Shown: positions 1-10,105 of the stretch, piece after piece
Layout: the number at the start of each line of letters is the position of its first letter
Position numbering within the stretch: position 1 is the first letter of the stretch
Assembly (NCBI GenBank): GCA_018398765.1
Contig: JAHBMJ010000055.1
Coordinates: forward strand, 16,559 to 41,666
Reading direction: 5' to 3'
Source: Chromera velia
Lineage: Eukaryota > Sar > Chromeraceae
Length of the DNA stretch: 25,108 nt
The notes under the pieces: model-generated
What the model was told of the DNA's origin: nothing
What the model saw: only the letters and a program-made list of their open reading frames with translations
The model's database searches: none
Program-made: the position numbers and the translations under genes

Positions 1-1
1 T

Positions 2-2373
2 GAGGATTTCAACCCCAAAGTTCTCGCCAAACAGAAGTATGCCGTTTTCCTTGTGGCAACATACGGCGAGGGAGACCCGACAGACAACGCGGTTGCTTTC
101 CACAAGTGGCTGACGAATAAGAATACAGAGGCTGACCTTTCGCCTCTTCTCTTTGCAGTCATGGGGTTGGGTAACCGACAGTACATGCACTTCAATGAGA
201 TGGCCAAGAAGGTCGAGCGGCACCTGTCAAGGTTTGGGGCCCGGAATATCTGTAAGAGGGGGGAGGGGGATGACGATCAAGACATCGAGGCCGATTTCAA
301 CGACTGGTCCTCCAAACACCTCTGGCCCGCCCTAGAGCGTGCTTTCCGCTCCCCCTCCGCAGTAGCATCTCCCAAAATGGGGGCAACACCCGTCTCCTCC
401 AACATCCCCCCTTGGGCAAAGAAAGCGCCCCTGAAGATCAAGTTCTTGGATAAGAACGCACCCACTCCCCCACCACCCGCGAAGGGGGTGACGGGTACAG
501 ACACGCATGCGCGATTTTATTTCCACAGCAAGATTGTGCCTGTAGCAGTGGATAGAGAGCTGCGTCAAGTTGCAGATTCCCATGCAGGGCTGACGACCAA
601 GCACGTGGAGTTTGACCTGTCTAGCGCTCGCACACCGCCAGGTGTGCCTTCTGGCAGTTCAGACACGGAGACAGACTCTAGCTCACCTGCAGCTGCAGGG
701 AGGGGGGGGGCGTCTCCTGGGAGGAGGGAGGGGGGGTTGACTTACCACACTGCAGACAATCTTGACGTGCTGCCTGAAAATGAGACGGCAGTTGTTGAGT
801 GGTTTGCAGAGCGTTTGGGTGTGTCTAAGCAGTTAGATTCGTTGATTTGTTTTGAGCATGGTTTTGGGTCTGAGGATTCAGGGAAGCGTCCCTTCCCAAC
901 ACCCTGCTCTGTCCGATATGCTCTCACACGATTTTGCGATTTGTGTGGACTGCCGACGAAGAGTCAGTTGAGAGATTTTGCGCATTTCGTTCAGGACGAT
1001 GAAGAGAAGGAGGCACTTCTCGAACTTTTGGGAGAGGGGGGGGTGAGAGCTTTTAGAAAGCATGTGAAGGAGCCGGAGTTGAGTTTGAGGGAGTTTATGG
1101 AAATATTCATGACCAGTGCGGAATTTGATCTCGCCGCATTTCTCCAACTCTGTCCACGACAGAAACCCCGACCGTACACCATTTCGTCTTCTTCAGTCGA
1201 GTCGCCCACACAGGTCGCCGTGACAGTTTCCCGAGTCGCCAACGACCTGCCCCCCCTGAAGCCCCACCTTCAGTCTTTGAAGGACGACGGCCTCCTTCCC
1301 GCCCTCGATGCATCCAAACTCGCCGAAATCTCCGAGAGGGCCCGCACGTTTCGGGGCGTTTGTTCCTCCTTCCTCTGTTGTCGGCTTGACCACTCACCGG
1401 CAGTGCAGGTAGGCGTGAAGCAGTCCTCTTTCCGTTTGCCTGAAGACCCCAAAGTGCCCATCATCATGGTGGCAGCAGGCACGGGGCTCGCCCCCATGCG
1501 TGCGTTCGTACGCGAGTTGCGGCACCGTAGGCAGGTGGGGGGTCCGAGCTCGTGCCCATCAGAGGTGGTGCTGTTCTTCGGCTGTCAGCACGAGGAAAAG
1601 GACTACATCTACAAAGATGAACTGCAGGCAGCACTAAAGGACGGCATCCTGTCCGACTTGGTCCTCGCCTTCTCGAGATTGCAGGTGGGTGCATGGGGGG
1701 TTGGAAGGGGGGTTTCGTTTGTTTGTTTGTTTTGTTTGGCTTTCCTTGATGTGGATGGCTGTGTCAAGAGAAGGCGTGAATGTGATTTCATGGCCTGAAT
1801 GTTGCCCGGCACGGGGAAAACGAATTTCATTGTTTGAACCGAGTAGAAGGAAGTTCTGTTGTGCTTGCTGGGCGCATTTCAGATGGTTCCACCGATGCTG
1901 CGAGCAATAAGGGCATTGGCCTCTGTGTGCATTTCTGTTCTTCGTCTATTTGGGTGTGTTGTCTGGAATGAGGGAGAGAGAGCTAAGTCCGTTTTTGTTG
2001 ATGCTGAAGATTTTTTCACACACCGTGTTCGCTTCTTCTTGCACTGGCTGGCTATGCAGAGAGACCGTGGGACTGACTGTATCCATAGAACCAACACAAA
2101 TGCATTGATTTCTACCGTGACTGCTTTGTCTTCCCTTTCTTCCCCGACGTGCAGGCCGAAAAGGTGTACGTGCAGCACCGAGTGAAAGAGCACGGCAAGC
2201 GGGTGGTGGAACTGTGCAGCAAGGGAGGGTACCTGTTTGTGTGTGGAGGCACCGCCATGGGGCGGTCTGTGCGTGAGGCCCTCGAGGAGGTATCGGTTGC
2301 GGAGACGGGCAGCAGCACGCTGGTGGATCAGATGGGCGAAGAGAGGAGAATTGTCGAGGAACTCTGGGCCTAA
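2..2373 (+). CDS. NADPH-cytochrome P450 reductase-type diflavin reductase, 5'-partial, two exons
   Basis: CDS join(<2..1684, 2155..2373); the intron 1685-2154 (GTGGGT...GTGCAG) is phase 0. The enzyme moves electrons from NADPH through FAD and FMN to heme monooxygenases, normally at the ER. Seen in order: the FMN (flavodoxin) motif ATYGEGDPTDNA (from 56), VMGLGNRQYMHFN and GDDDQDIEADF; the FAD-domain motif RPYTISSSS (near 1169), the RxYS-type FAD site; the NADPH-site motif AAGTGLAPMRAF (near 1472), then FFGCQHEEKDYIYKDEL; and across the splice SRLQ|AEKVYVQH, then YLFVCGG. It ends LWA, keeping the near-terminal Trp that stacks on FAD in this family. A Ser/Gly/Pro-rich insert of about 38 codons (623-736) sits just before LTYHTADN. 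The N-terminal membrane anchor and first part of the FMN domain lie left of the window. Family is secure; P450 reductase fits better than other diflavin reductases because of the FMN-domain motifs. Confidence 0.96.
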
Positions 2374-2644
2374 TAGGGTGAAGAGAGGAGACGTGCGTCG
2401 ATTGAGAATTCGGGGAGGGGGTGGGGCGGGGCGGGGCGACTTTTTTCATTCATTCGTTCACATTCATCTATTTTTCCTTCTTTTCATTGCGGGAGGGATC
2501 TGTCGGGTGGTGATCTCTCTGTACGTGCGTGCGTGTGTGTGCGTCTGTCTGCATTGGAGGAAGAAAAGGGGAAGGAAGAGGGGAAGCAAGGAATGTCTTC
2601 CTCGCTTCACTTTTTTTTTTGTCTGCGTGTCTCTCGGCCTGTCT

Positions 2645-2672
2645 GTGCGTGCGTGCGTGCGTGCGTGCGTGC

Positions 2673-2710
<38 letters not shown>
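2645..2710. repeat. (TGCG)n then (TG)n microsatellite
   Basis: About seven TGCG/GCGT units run directly into about 18 TG units, then a few CCGT units. It lies about 270 bp past the reductase stop codon, probably in or just beyond the 3' UTR. Confidence 0.95.
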
Positions 2711-3779
2711 GTCCGTCTACCTGTTTTGACAGAAATGTTAGGGATGAGAAATAAAGACGAGACAGAAGGTGTGCCGGGTTTGCATGCTTGGATAGTTTGC
2801 GTGAGGAGAGGGAAGGCCCCCCCTGGGGTGGGCGAGTGAGAGAGAATCGCAGTGCAGTGAAGTGACAATTAAAAATGTGATTGCATGATTTGATCTGATC
2901 GTACTATATGATTTGGTGGATTTGAGTGAATCATCGACACAGACTTTCTTTTTCCTTTTTGGAGGGCTGGCTGGCTTTTCTGTGTTCCTTGCTGTGTTTT
3001 GTATTGACCGTATAGCCCTGCAAGCAAGGGCGGGCTTGCCTCCCTCTCTCCTTCCAGTTTGTGCGCAGATCAGTACAGATGAGTGAGGCAGGTGTCCGAG
3101 ACGCTAAGTTGAAGTAGAGGTAGGCAGGCTGGGTGGGGTCGTGGTGATGGTTTCTGTTTTGTTTGTTGTTCGTCTGCGTGTGCAGTCTGTTTGACGTCTG
3201 CTTTGCTTGCGCGATGCGTGTGCCTTCCTGTGTAGATTTTTGCAAACCGTTATGATGTTGCGTCTCTTTCGATCTCTTTCGATGCATGTCCATCTGTCTG
3301 TCTGCCTGCCTGCTTGCCTGGCTGGTTTTTTTGTTGTTTGAAGGAGGGAATCAAGAGAAGAGAAAGAGAAGAAGGGTCAATGGGCAATCAAGTAGTCAGA
3401 CAGCAAGCAGGACCGGCCCTTTCAGAAAGAGCAGCAGAACTCGGAGTCGGAGAGGGACCCTCTCTCTCTCTTAGAGCAAGGCAGACAAGAGAAGAGACGG
3501 CTGTGGAAAGGAGGGACACGTTGCGGTTTGGGTTGGTATGTTGAATGGGCGAGGGAGGGAGAGCTTGGAGGGGCGGGCGTCCAGAGGTGTGGTGGAGGGT
3601 GCAGCTTCATTCCTGTCTTCGCCTCTTCCTTAATTCCTTCAATTAGCGACTGTGCTTGCATTGCATGTCGTTCTCTTTATCTTTGTATGATGTAAAAAAA
3701 ACTGCACGTTGATCGATGATCGATGCATGCATCAGAGCTTTGGGGGACATCAGAGCTGTGAAGCCGCACTTTGGTGATC

Positions 3780-3957
3780 CCTCCCTCCCTCCGACTCTGG
3801 AAGGAAGGAAGGAAGACTGATTTTTGAGGGGCAGATCGAGGGTGAGTGGGTGGGTGGGTGGGTATACTGCACGCAGGCGCAAGCAGACAAGCAAGCAAGC
3901 ACCCGGTCGGTCGACTGATCGAATGCATCGATCGGTCGGTCGGTCGGTCGGTCGGTC
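3780..3957. repeat. Cluster of short tetranucleotide arrays
   Basis: Within 180 bp there are separate runs of CCCT (3780-3793), GGAA (3800-3815), GGGT (3845-3862), CAAG (3885-3900) and CGGT (3931-3957). Each has about 3 to 7 units. Confidence 0.85.
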
Positions 3958-4813
3958 TTTTGAGCTGGACCTTGGCAGGTCTGTCGATGAATGTTTCTGA
4001 TGCATGTGCGTGTTGAAATGGAGAAACTGGAAAGGAATGAATGAATGAAGTCGTTGGTCGGTCACTGTGGAAGGAATCTATTCTATGTGACGGGAATTAG
4101 GAAACAAGCAATGATGCAGGAGGAGGGAGGGAGGGAATGCGGACGCAATTTAAATGAGGAATGAATGCTGCAGGTAAAGCGTTCGCTCGTTCTTTGCCTT
4201 TCTTGAATTCAAAGCAGGAGCTGGATTTCAAGCGCTAAAATTCGATCGATCGATTCAGTCGCAGTCGCGAATTCAAAAGAAGCTTCCATGGGAAAAAGAA
4301 GGCAGGGTGGAAGGAGAAAAAAAACATTCAGTACACTGTCAAAGGCTCACGGTGTTCAGGGCGGTGTGACGCTTCGAAGATCCAACATGCGTGGTCGACT
4401 TGCACGCATGACCCGCACACGTCACGTCGCTCTTGTGCGTGCCGAACACACACACATACACGTCTCCTGGTCTCACCCGTGTATCGGTACAACCAGGAGC
4501 CTGCCAGGAGCTAGGGCTTATTGGCCGTGGGCACAGCGAAGTTCCTGATTGGCCCTTGCGGCGCGCTGCACGCCGTTCCAGAACTTGGACCGCAAAGAGG
4601 AATTGCTTTGGTGCAGTCTGTAGCAAAAGGGTCTCTCCCGGGGCCGCCTGTGACGTTCCCTCACGCACAGGCGGCACAGCAAGCAACAAACTGTAGTACC
4701 AGGATGTCTCGTTACGACTCTCGTATGCTTTGATAGGTACACATTTTTTAGAGCCCCTTTTACGATGATTTTCCTGTAAAATGCTTTTAGTGTTTGCAGT
4801 AGCTTTGTCACTA

Positions 4814-5201
4814 CCATGGGCGACATAAGTTTTGTATACTCATCTTTTGACCTCTCTAGCGCCAATGAAATATAACAAGAAGTAACCATTTATACAATTA
4901 AATTAGTAAGCTATAACAGTTTCAATCAGATGTTAATTAGGGGTTGTGGGGAGAATGTGTCTTAAATATAAGTAAACTTATTTTTTCTGAAGTGACCGAT
5001 CGACCAAGCCTATAAAAAGTAAGACATAAATTTATAATTCAATCTAGCTTTGCCAATTGAGGACGTATAAAGCCAATTACTTTAAAGTAATACTTTATGC
5101 TGTATCTACTTCTATTCTAGCCTGCTTGATCCAGTGTCGACTTCAAAAACGAATCTTCGCCAACTCCACAAAAAAATATACAATACTTTTGTCGCCCATG
5201 G
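4814..5201. mobile_element. 388-bp MITE, copy 1, Tc1/mariner-like ends
   Basis: The element begins CCATGGGCGACATAAGT and ends with the near-exact inverted sequence; the inverted repeats are about 26 bp with two mismatches. Its interior is AT-rich and has no credible protein. The left flank is TA (4812-4813), but the right flank is TG (5202-5203), so the expected TA target duplication is imperfect here. It matches 5749-6136 over its full length with only three substitutions that I could find. The TA target and short inverted repeats suggest a non-autonomous Tc1/mariner-type element; that class is inferred. Confidence 0.85.
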
Positions 5202-5748
5202 TGTTGATCGAGCAAACTTTCGACAAGAACATACAAAAGAACAAATAAAAAAATATAATAAAAATATGATTGTCAAGCGGTAAGAATTTGAAAGAAGACA
5301 ATGTATGATTTGTTTGATAGAAGTGATCTTTACTTGATTTATTGTAAGTCAAACTTTTGTTGTTCTGAATTTTACTAACATATAGAAACTTAGTTTTTAT
5401 TTTTTTAGGTTCAAATCATTATACAGTCGAACACATTTACTCTTTTTTGTGAGGAACAAAGTACATTGAACCTTTTTATAATAGAGCTTTTCTGATAGTT
5501 TAGCTTCTCTAGTTTAAATGAGTTGATATAGGAAAAAAGTGATTTCACACCTTATCAGTATCAAAATGTTCTCTATAATCAAGAAGCCCTCTATACAATC
5601 AACTGATTTCAAGAAAAACAAAACGTTCATAAAGAAATAAAACAAATAAGCGCTTATAGTAAATAGACTCTTAGTGAGTTGAGTTTAATTCAACTTTGAA
5701 TAAAATATGTGTTTCACAAAAAAAAAAGATCCACTTTTGGGGTCAATA
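5202..5748. other. AT-rich spacer between the two MITE copies
   Basis: About 545 bp of AT-rich DNA with no supported gene. It is unrelated in sequence to the two MITEs on either side. It could be host DNA between two insertions or the interior of a composite element bounded by the MITEs. Confidence 0.6.
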
Positions 5749-6136
5749 CCATGGGCGACATAAGTTTTGTATACTCATCTTTTGACCTCTCTAGCGCCAA
5801 TGAAATATAACAAGAAGTAAACATTTATACAATTAAATTAGTAAGCTATAACAGTTTCAATCAGGTGTTAATTAGGGGTTGTGGGGAGAATGTGTCTCAA
5901 ATATAAGTAAACTTATTTTTTCTGAAGTGACCGATCGACCAAGCCTATAAAAAGTAAGACATAAATTTATAATTCAATCTAGCTTTGCCAATTGAGGACG
6001 TATAAAGCCAATTACTTTAAAGTAATACTTTATGCTGTATCTACTTCTATTCTAGCCTGCTTGATCCAGTGTCGACTTCAAAAACGAATCTTCGCCAACT
6101 CCACAAAAAAATATACAATACTTTTGTCGCCCATGG
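5749..6136. mobile_element. 388-bp MITE, copy 2, perfect TA flanks
   Basis: Same length and ends as the copy at 4814-5201, in the same orientation. It is flanked by TA on both sides (5747-5748 and 6137-6138), as expected for a Tc1/mariner-type insertion. The three differences found between copies are single substitutions in the interior, pointing to recent duplication or transposition. Confidence 0.87.
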
Positions 6137-6277
6137 TAGTATACATATATTTTGTATAGTTCTACAATCTAATTTATAGTCTACCGTGTGCATGTGAACG
6201 GCCGGGGTTGCTCCGAGTCTGCCAACAGAGCTGCATGCGGTAGCCAAAACGATAGCTAATTATTTGAAAATTTTACT

Positions 6278-6663
6278 TCTCTGATACTACAAGACACTTG
6301 ATCGTGGGAGTTGCTGGCGCGGACCGACTTGATAGTCCGCGTCGCAGCATAGTCCGCGTCACAGACGCGGACTATGTCTTGATGGTCCGCATCGCAAACG
6401 CGGACTATGGGTTGATTGCGGACTATAGCTAAGCCTTAATATTGTTTATCGTTCTACGGGTTCAAGCCGCCGGCCCCGGGTTTAAGAAAGCTGTTATTAA
6501 TAAGATGCGCGCGGAATGCGCGTGCGGAATGGCGTGAGGAGGGGTCGCGCTGCAGCGCCAGCGGCCTAAGTCGCTGTCGCGGACTGTCTTGATCGGCCGT
6601 GCTGCAGGCGCGGACAAGTTGATAGCTCTTCACTTCACGTGTCCTGTAGTATCAGGGGGGTCA
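6278..6663. mobile_element. GC-rich terminal-inverted-repeat element with 11-bp target duplication
   Basis: The left end has TGATACTACAAGACAC (from 6282); the right end carries its near-exact inverse, TGATACTACAGGACAC when read inward from 6654. The same 11 bases, AAAATTTTACT, lie just outside both edges (6267-6277 and 6664-6674) and read as a target-site duplication. An 11-bp duplication is in the range of Mutator-like (MULE) elements; that class is inferred. The interior is GC-rich inside AT-rich DNA and packed with copies of an AGTCCGCG motif that forms hairpins. It is too short (386 bp) to code for a transposase. Confidence 0.75.
6348..6376. repeat. Perfect 13-bp-arm hairpin
   Basis: CATAGTCCGCGTC (6348-6360) is followed by the loop ACA and then its exact inverse, GACGCGGACTATG (6364-6376). 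Related imperfect copies sit at about 6331-6345 and 6383-6409. Confidence 0.9.
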
Positions 6664-7878
6664 AAAATTTTACTAATTTATTTTAATGCACATATGAATT
6701 GAAAGCATATATAAATATATGCAAATATGAGCAATGTGGCAAGCTTCGTATTCAATAAACCCAGTTAGAAATAGATTATCACCCAGTTAGAAAGTTTTTT
6801 ATGTATTATAGTAGAAAATAGTAGATTAAGTGATAAGTGATTTAGTCGTGTTCTAGAGCATAGTCACCGTTTTGTCTTATAGAGTGCAATTTATTCATGG
6901 TGATTCAATTAACATTATAACACTAGGCTCTCCTATTTCTTTCTACTTGTTTATCATATTTTTGTTTGATATCGATCCCCCCCTAAAAAAAAAAAAACTT
7001 TGCGTATGATTTCAGGGCCTCATGAGCCGGGATCTCGGCTAATTTCAGCAAGGCTGAGCTGTCCCCCGAGGTGATCGATCCCCCTTCCTATAAAAAAAAG
7101 ATGATCGAGCTTACATGCTTGTGATCTCAGCTATAGGGCCTCTCGGCTGAAGCTGAGCTGCCCCCGGAGGTGATGACCCCAGAAAGCATAGCGTGGGGTA
7201 CTTACAAAACACTCTACCTAAGAGCCCCCCGGAGCCTCCTTGCAAATACGCGCTGACGCTGCGCACTGACGAACCTTGCGCGTCGCATGCATGTCACAAA
7301 CGAAAAAAAAGGCCCCGGAAAGCACCGGAAAGTTGGGGGGGCACTTATCCGTCGCGGTGTACGAAGAAGGATGGATTTCGCGCTTTCCGGGGTCGTTCGC
7401 ACGCTTGCGTGCGTCAGATCGGGGGGGGGGCGGGGGACCTCAAAATTCGGTAATTCTTTATAGTGTCTTTCTGGTCCTGTGTCGGCATCTTGCCTATAGG
7501 CATAGGTCGATCCAATTCGGTAATTCATCCAAATTGACTGACCTTTCCTAAAAATTTTGCTGCATGCACATTTTGCGGCATGAACTTTCGATCTCTGATG
7601 CAATGATTGTCTGCAGCTGCACGCCACAAGTCTTGCGTGTAACGCTGCGTGTAGATAAGCGGTTTTCTTTCAGCAACAGCTTGGCCTGAATTCGCGATTC
7701 AGGGTGCTGCGGAGACGTTTGCAGATTTCTTCCTCCTGCTTCACTGTCTCCATTCCATGTGTCTTGCATCGCTCCACCAGTTGCCCGATAGTCTTTCATC
7801 CAAGCACCAAATCCTTACGCTTTGTTTGGAACATTTCAGGAGACAAAAGCTTGCACCAATCGCTGTGAGGCAGGACAA
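6664..7878. other. Intergenic, AT-rich then GC-rich, with a diverged repeat module
   Basis: From 6664 to about 6970 the DNA is AT-rich. A module containing GCTGAGCTG(T/C)CCCC(C/G)GAGGTGAT occurs at 7053-7075 and 7152-7174, with CGATCCCCC plus an A-rich run beside the first copy and again after it. The 13-mer AATTCGGTAATTC occurs twice (near 7443 and 7515), and a perfect 12-bp palindrome TGCCTATAGGCA sits near 7490. Open frames here contain homopolymers and show no domain. The last 200 bp probably hold the promoter and 5' leader of the next gene. Confidence 0.55.
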
Positions 7879-9744
7879 ATGGGTTGCGGGGCCTCTGCCT
7901 TGGCACAAGATGGTGGAGTGGTAGCAGGGGGTGTCTACGAAAACGTGAAGACGTCAGAAGAGCCGGCCGTCCGGTCTGTTGTCGGTGGTAGCTCTGCAGT
8001 GTTTGTCAGAGACGCGCCCCGACTTCAACCTCACGTTCGAAATGTATTCACGAAAGCACTTTCCGTGGGGGGTGAGGGGTCGTATGGCGACCCCTGGTCT
8101 GACGGCTCCTCTTTGGCGGCGCCGTGGCCAGAGGGGACCCCCTTTGGTCACGTCGTGGGGCCCTCGAACCGTCCCTCTGGGTATTGGGGAGGATGGTAGA
8201 CGCCTGCTCGGTTGGAATTCAACTTTGACAGATCTAAGCCTGTGGGGTTGAGCAGAGTACAGCTTTTCTGGCGGTGGGACGCAAGGCCGTGTGAGTACTC
8301 AGTCACAGTCGAGCAGATTGGGGCTCCACCAATGACAGTCAAGTTTGACTCTGCATCTGACGGCGAAGAAAGGGAAGAGACGATGGAGGGACCCCAACGT
8401 ATTGACATTCTGTCATTGAAGTCAGACTCTGTGCTGCGTGTGGTGATTGAAGTGCAAAAGTTGTCAGACGAAGCAGCAGAATTTCAATTGACCCGATTGC
8501 AGGGATTTCCCTCTCCTTGTGCTCCTCTGTATACCGTTTTGAACTGTGTATGGGTGGAGACGGGCAGCTTTGAAGGAATGGAGAATCTCCACCCGCCCGG
8601 TTCCGTTCCGCCTCTCCGAGAGGATATTGACCTCTCTTGGTCTGCCGTATTCTGGGAAGTGGAAGACTTCGAGCCCGCCCTCCACCTGTACCGTTTCTCA
8701 GACGCTTGTGCGCATTCGCTGGCAGAGAACGGTTTCTTTCCCGATCGTTGTCCTTCCATAGAGAAAAGAGAGGCTTCGCTCGTCGTGCGCGTGCCCATTC
8801 CTCGTATAGGAGAGGATGGGAAGAGGGAAGCACAAGAGGGGGCACTTGAAAGTGGAATGAAGAAAGTCATCAAGACTTGGTTGGATTCCACAGCTGGGTC
8901 GACTTTTTTTGTGTTGCGTGCTTTGGGACACGGCCGAAGAGACTCGGGGCTGTTCACTTCGCGTCTGAGGGGAGTGGGCACGTCGCGTGTGCTGGAGACC
9001 TTCAAGGAGTTGAGGGGGGGGAAGTGTTTGGACATTTTCGATGCGAGTGGGCCGTGTGAGTCCTCGAGTGCCACGTCTCTTCGGTTGTTTGGGGGGAGAG
9101 CGTGTTGGTTTGTTGGGAGTGAATTTTCTCAAGGCAGTCTGTATGATGAGGAAGGCCTGGGGCCGGAGGAGCTTCTGCAGAGTGTGGATGAAGAATTGCA
9201 AGAGAGGGTTTTGAGAGGAGAGCGTTGGCAGAATCTCATGAAAGAAGAGGGGAGGTTGACACCCAAAGAGTGGGTTGAGGGAACGGTGAGAGCGAGAAGG
9301 AGGACTTTTGAGAGAGTTGCGACGCTGCTTGCAGAAAGGGGGGAGGAGGCCACGCGGTCGATTCCTCTGAGTGTTGGGGGGTTTGACCTTTCCGCAGTGT
9401 CTGAATTGATGTCGATGTTGCAGGGTGTGAAGTGGAGTGAGAGACTGAGGGCCGCATGGAAGGAAATGGACTCAGGTGGGCAGTCCGACTCGGAGACCGA
9501 AAAAGACCTTCTCGATCTGCTGCAGCGAGCAGAGTCTTCTGACAGGGGCACCGAGGGGGGAGAAAGATGCGAAGGGGAGTTGACACAGGCGTTCGCGAAG
9601 GCGAGGCCTTTCTACGTCAGCACAAGGGATCTACGCGGGAGCATCGCGTATGGAAAAGGCGGGGCTCAGGGCGTTGCGGTAAGGAAAGTGGAAGAGCTGA
9701 TTGACTCAAACGCACAATTTCGTAGCTTAACTTTGGAGCTTTGA
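7879..9744 (+). CDS. Unknown acylated (MGCG) protein, single exon, with one in-frame TAG
   Basis: I do not recognise this protein. ATG 7879 is the first ATG of the frame and gives MGCGASALAQ, a strong N-myristoylation (Gly2) plus palmitoylation (Cys3) signal, so attachment to a membrane is likely. One frame stays open from here to TGA 9742-9744 (622 codons including stop) except for TAG at 8197-8199 (codon 107). Sequence on both sides looks coding: SGYWGGW before it, TPARLEFNFDRSKPV after. Residues 108-240 look beta-rich; the C-terminal half is charged and probably helical. There is no transmembrane segment and no known catalytic motif. The TAG could be a mutation, an assembly error, readthrough or part of an unmarked intron. 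A GTGAGG at 8072 could be a donor, but I found no good in-phase acceptor after the TAG. Confidence 0.7.
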
Positions 9745-9846
9745 CTCATACAGGTCAAAAGGCTGACTTGAGGTGGCCTGAAACGGAACAAAAGGATCAT
9801 TGATTGCATGGTTTCTAGTTGCCAAAGTTGCTAAGCAATATAAGGA

Positions 9847-9849
<3 letters not shown>

Positions 9850-9885
<36 letters not shown>

Positions 9886-9976
9886 CTCTCTCTCTCTGAG
9901 TCTCTCTCTCTCTCTGAGTCTCTCTCTCTGAGTCTCTCTCTCTCTCTCTCTCTCTCTGAGTCTCTCTCTCTCTCTG

Positions 9977-10054
<78 letters not shown>

Positions 10055-10105
10055 TGTGTGTATGTGTGTGTGCATGTGTGAACTTTGTGTGTGTGTCTGT
10101 GTATA
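9850..10105 (+). repeat. (CT)n then (GT)n compound microsatellite with periodic GAGT breaks
   Basis: A CT tract of about 160 bp is broken six times by GAGT. It passes directly into a GT tract with occasional ATGT variants that runs to about 10105. Confidence 0.95.

Larger units (their letters stand above)
2374..4811. other. Intergenic, simple-repeat rich, no supported gene
   Basis: No reading frame here shows a recognisable domain or consistent splice phases. Contents: G-rich DNA just after the reductase stop (2410-2440), an AATAAA at 2750-2755 that could be a poly(A) signal, a TGCG/TG tract at 2645-2710, and a cluster of short tetranucleotide arrays at 3780-3957. The GC-rich stretch 4380-4730 has open frames on both strands, but none is recognisable and none has clear splice sites. 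Confidence 0.6.

Noticed and set aside
2237-2839. 200-codon plus-strand frame after the reductase
   Set aside because: Overlaps the reductase last exon in another frame and then runs through a GT microsatellite (Cys-Val repeats).
4288-4733. Possible small genes in the GC-rich stretch before the first MITE
   Set aside because: Open frames exist on both strands but have no domain, no convincing start context and no splice support.
5400-5600. Pogo/Tigger-like end sequence (CAGTCGAACA... and TTATAATAGAG)
   Set aside because: Only a loose resemblance; no matching inverted end or target duplication could be found.
6426-6468. tRNA-like A and B box motifs (TAGCTAAGC, GGTTCAAGCC)
   Set aside because: Spacing is too short and the T-arm stem does not pair, so neither a tRNA nor a tRNA-derived SINE is supported.
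9815-10075. Arg-Glu and Thr-His rich minus frame
   Set aside because: Direct translation of a CT/GT microsatellite.
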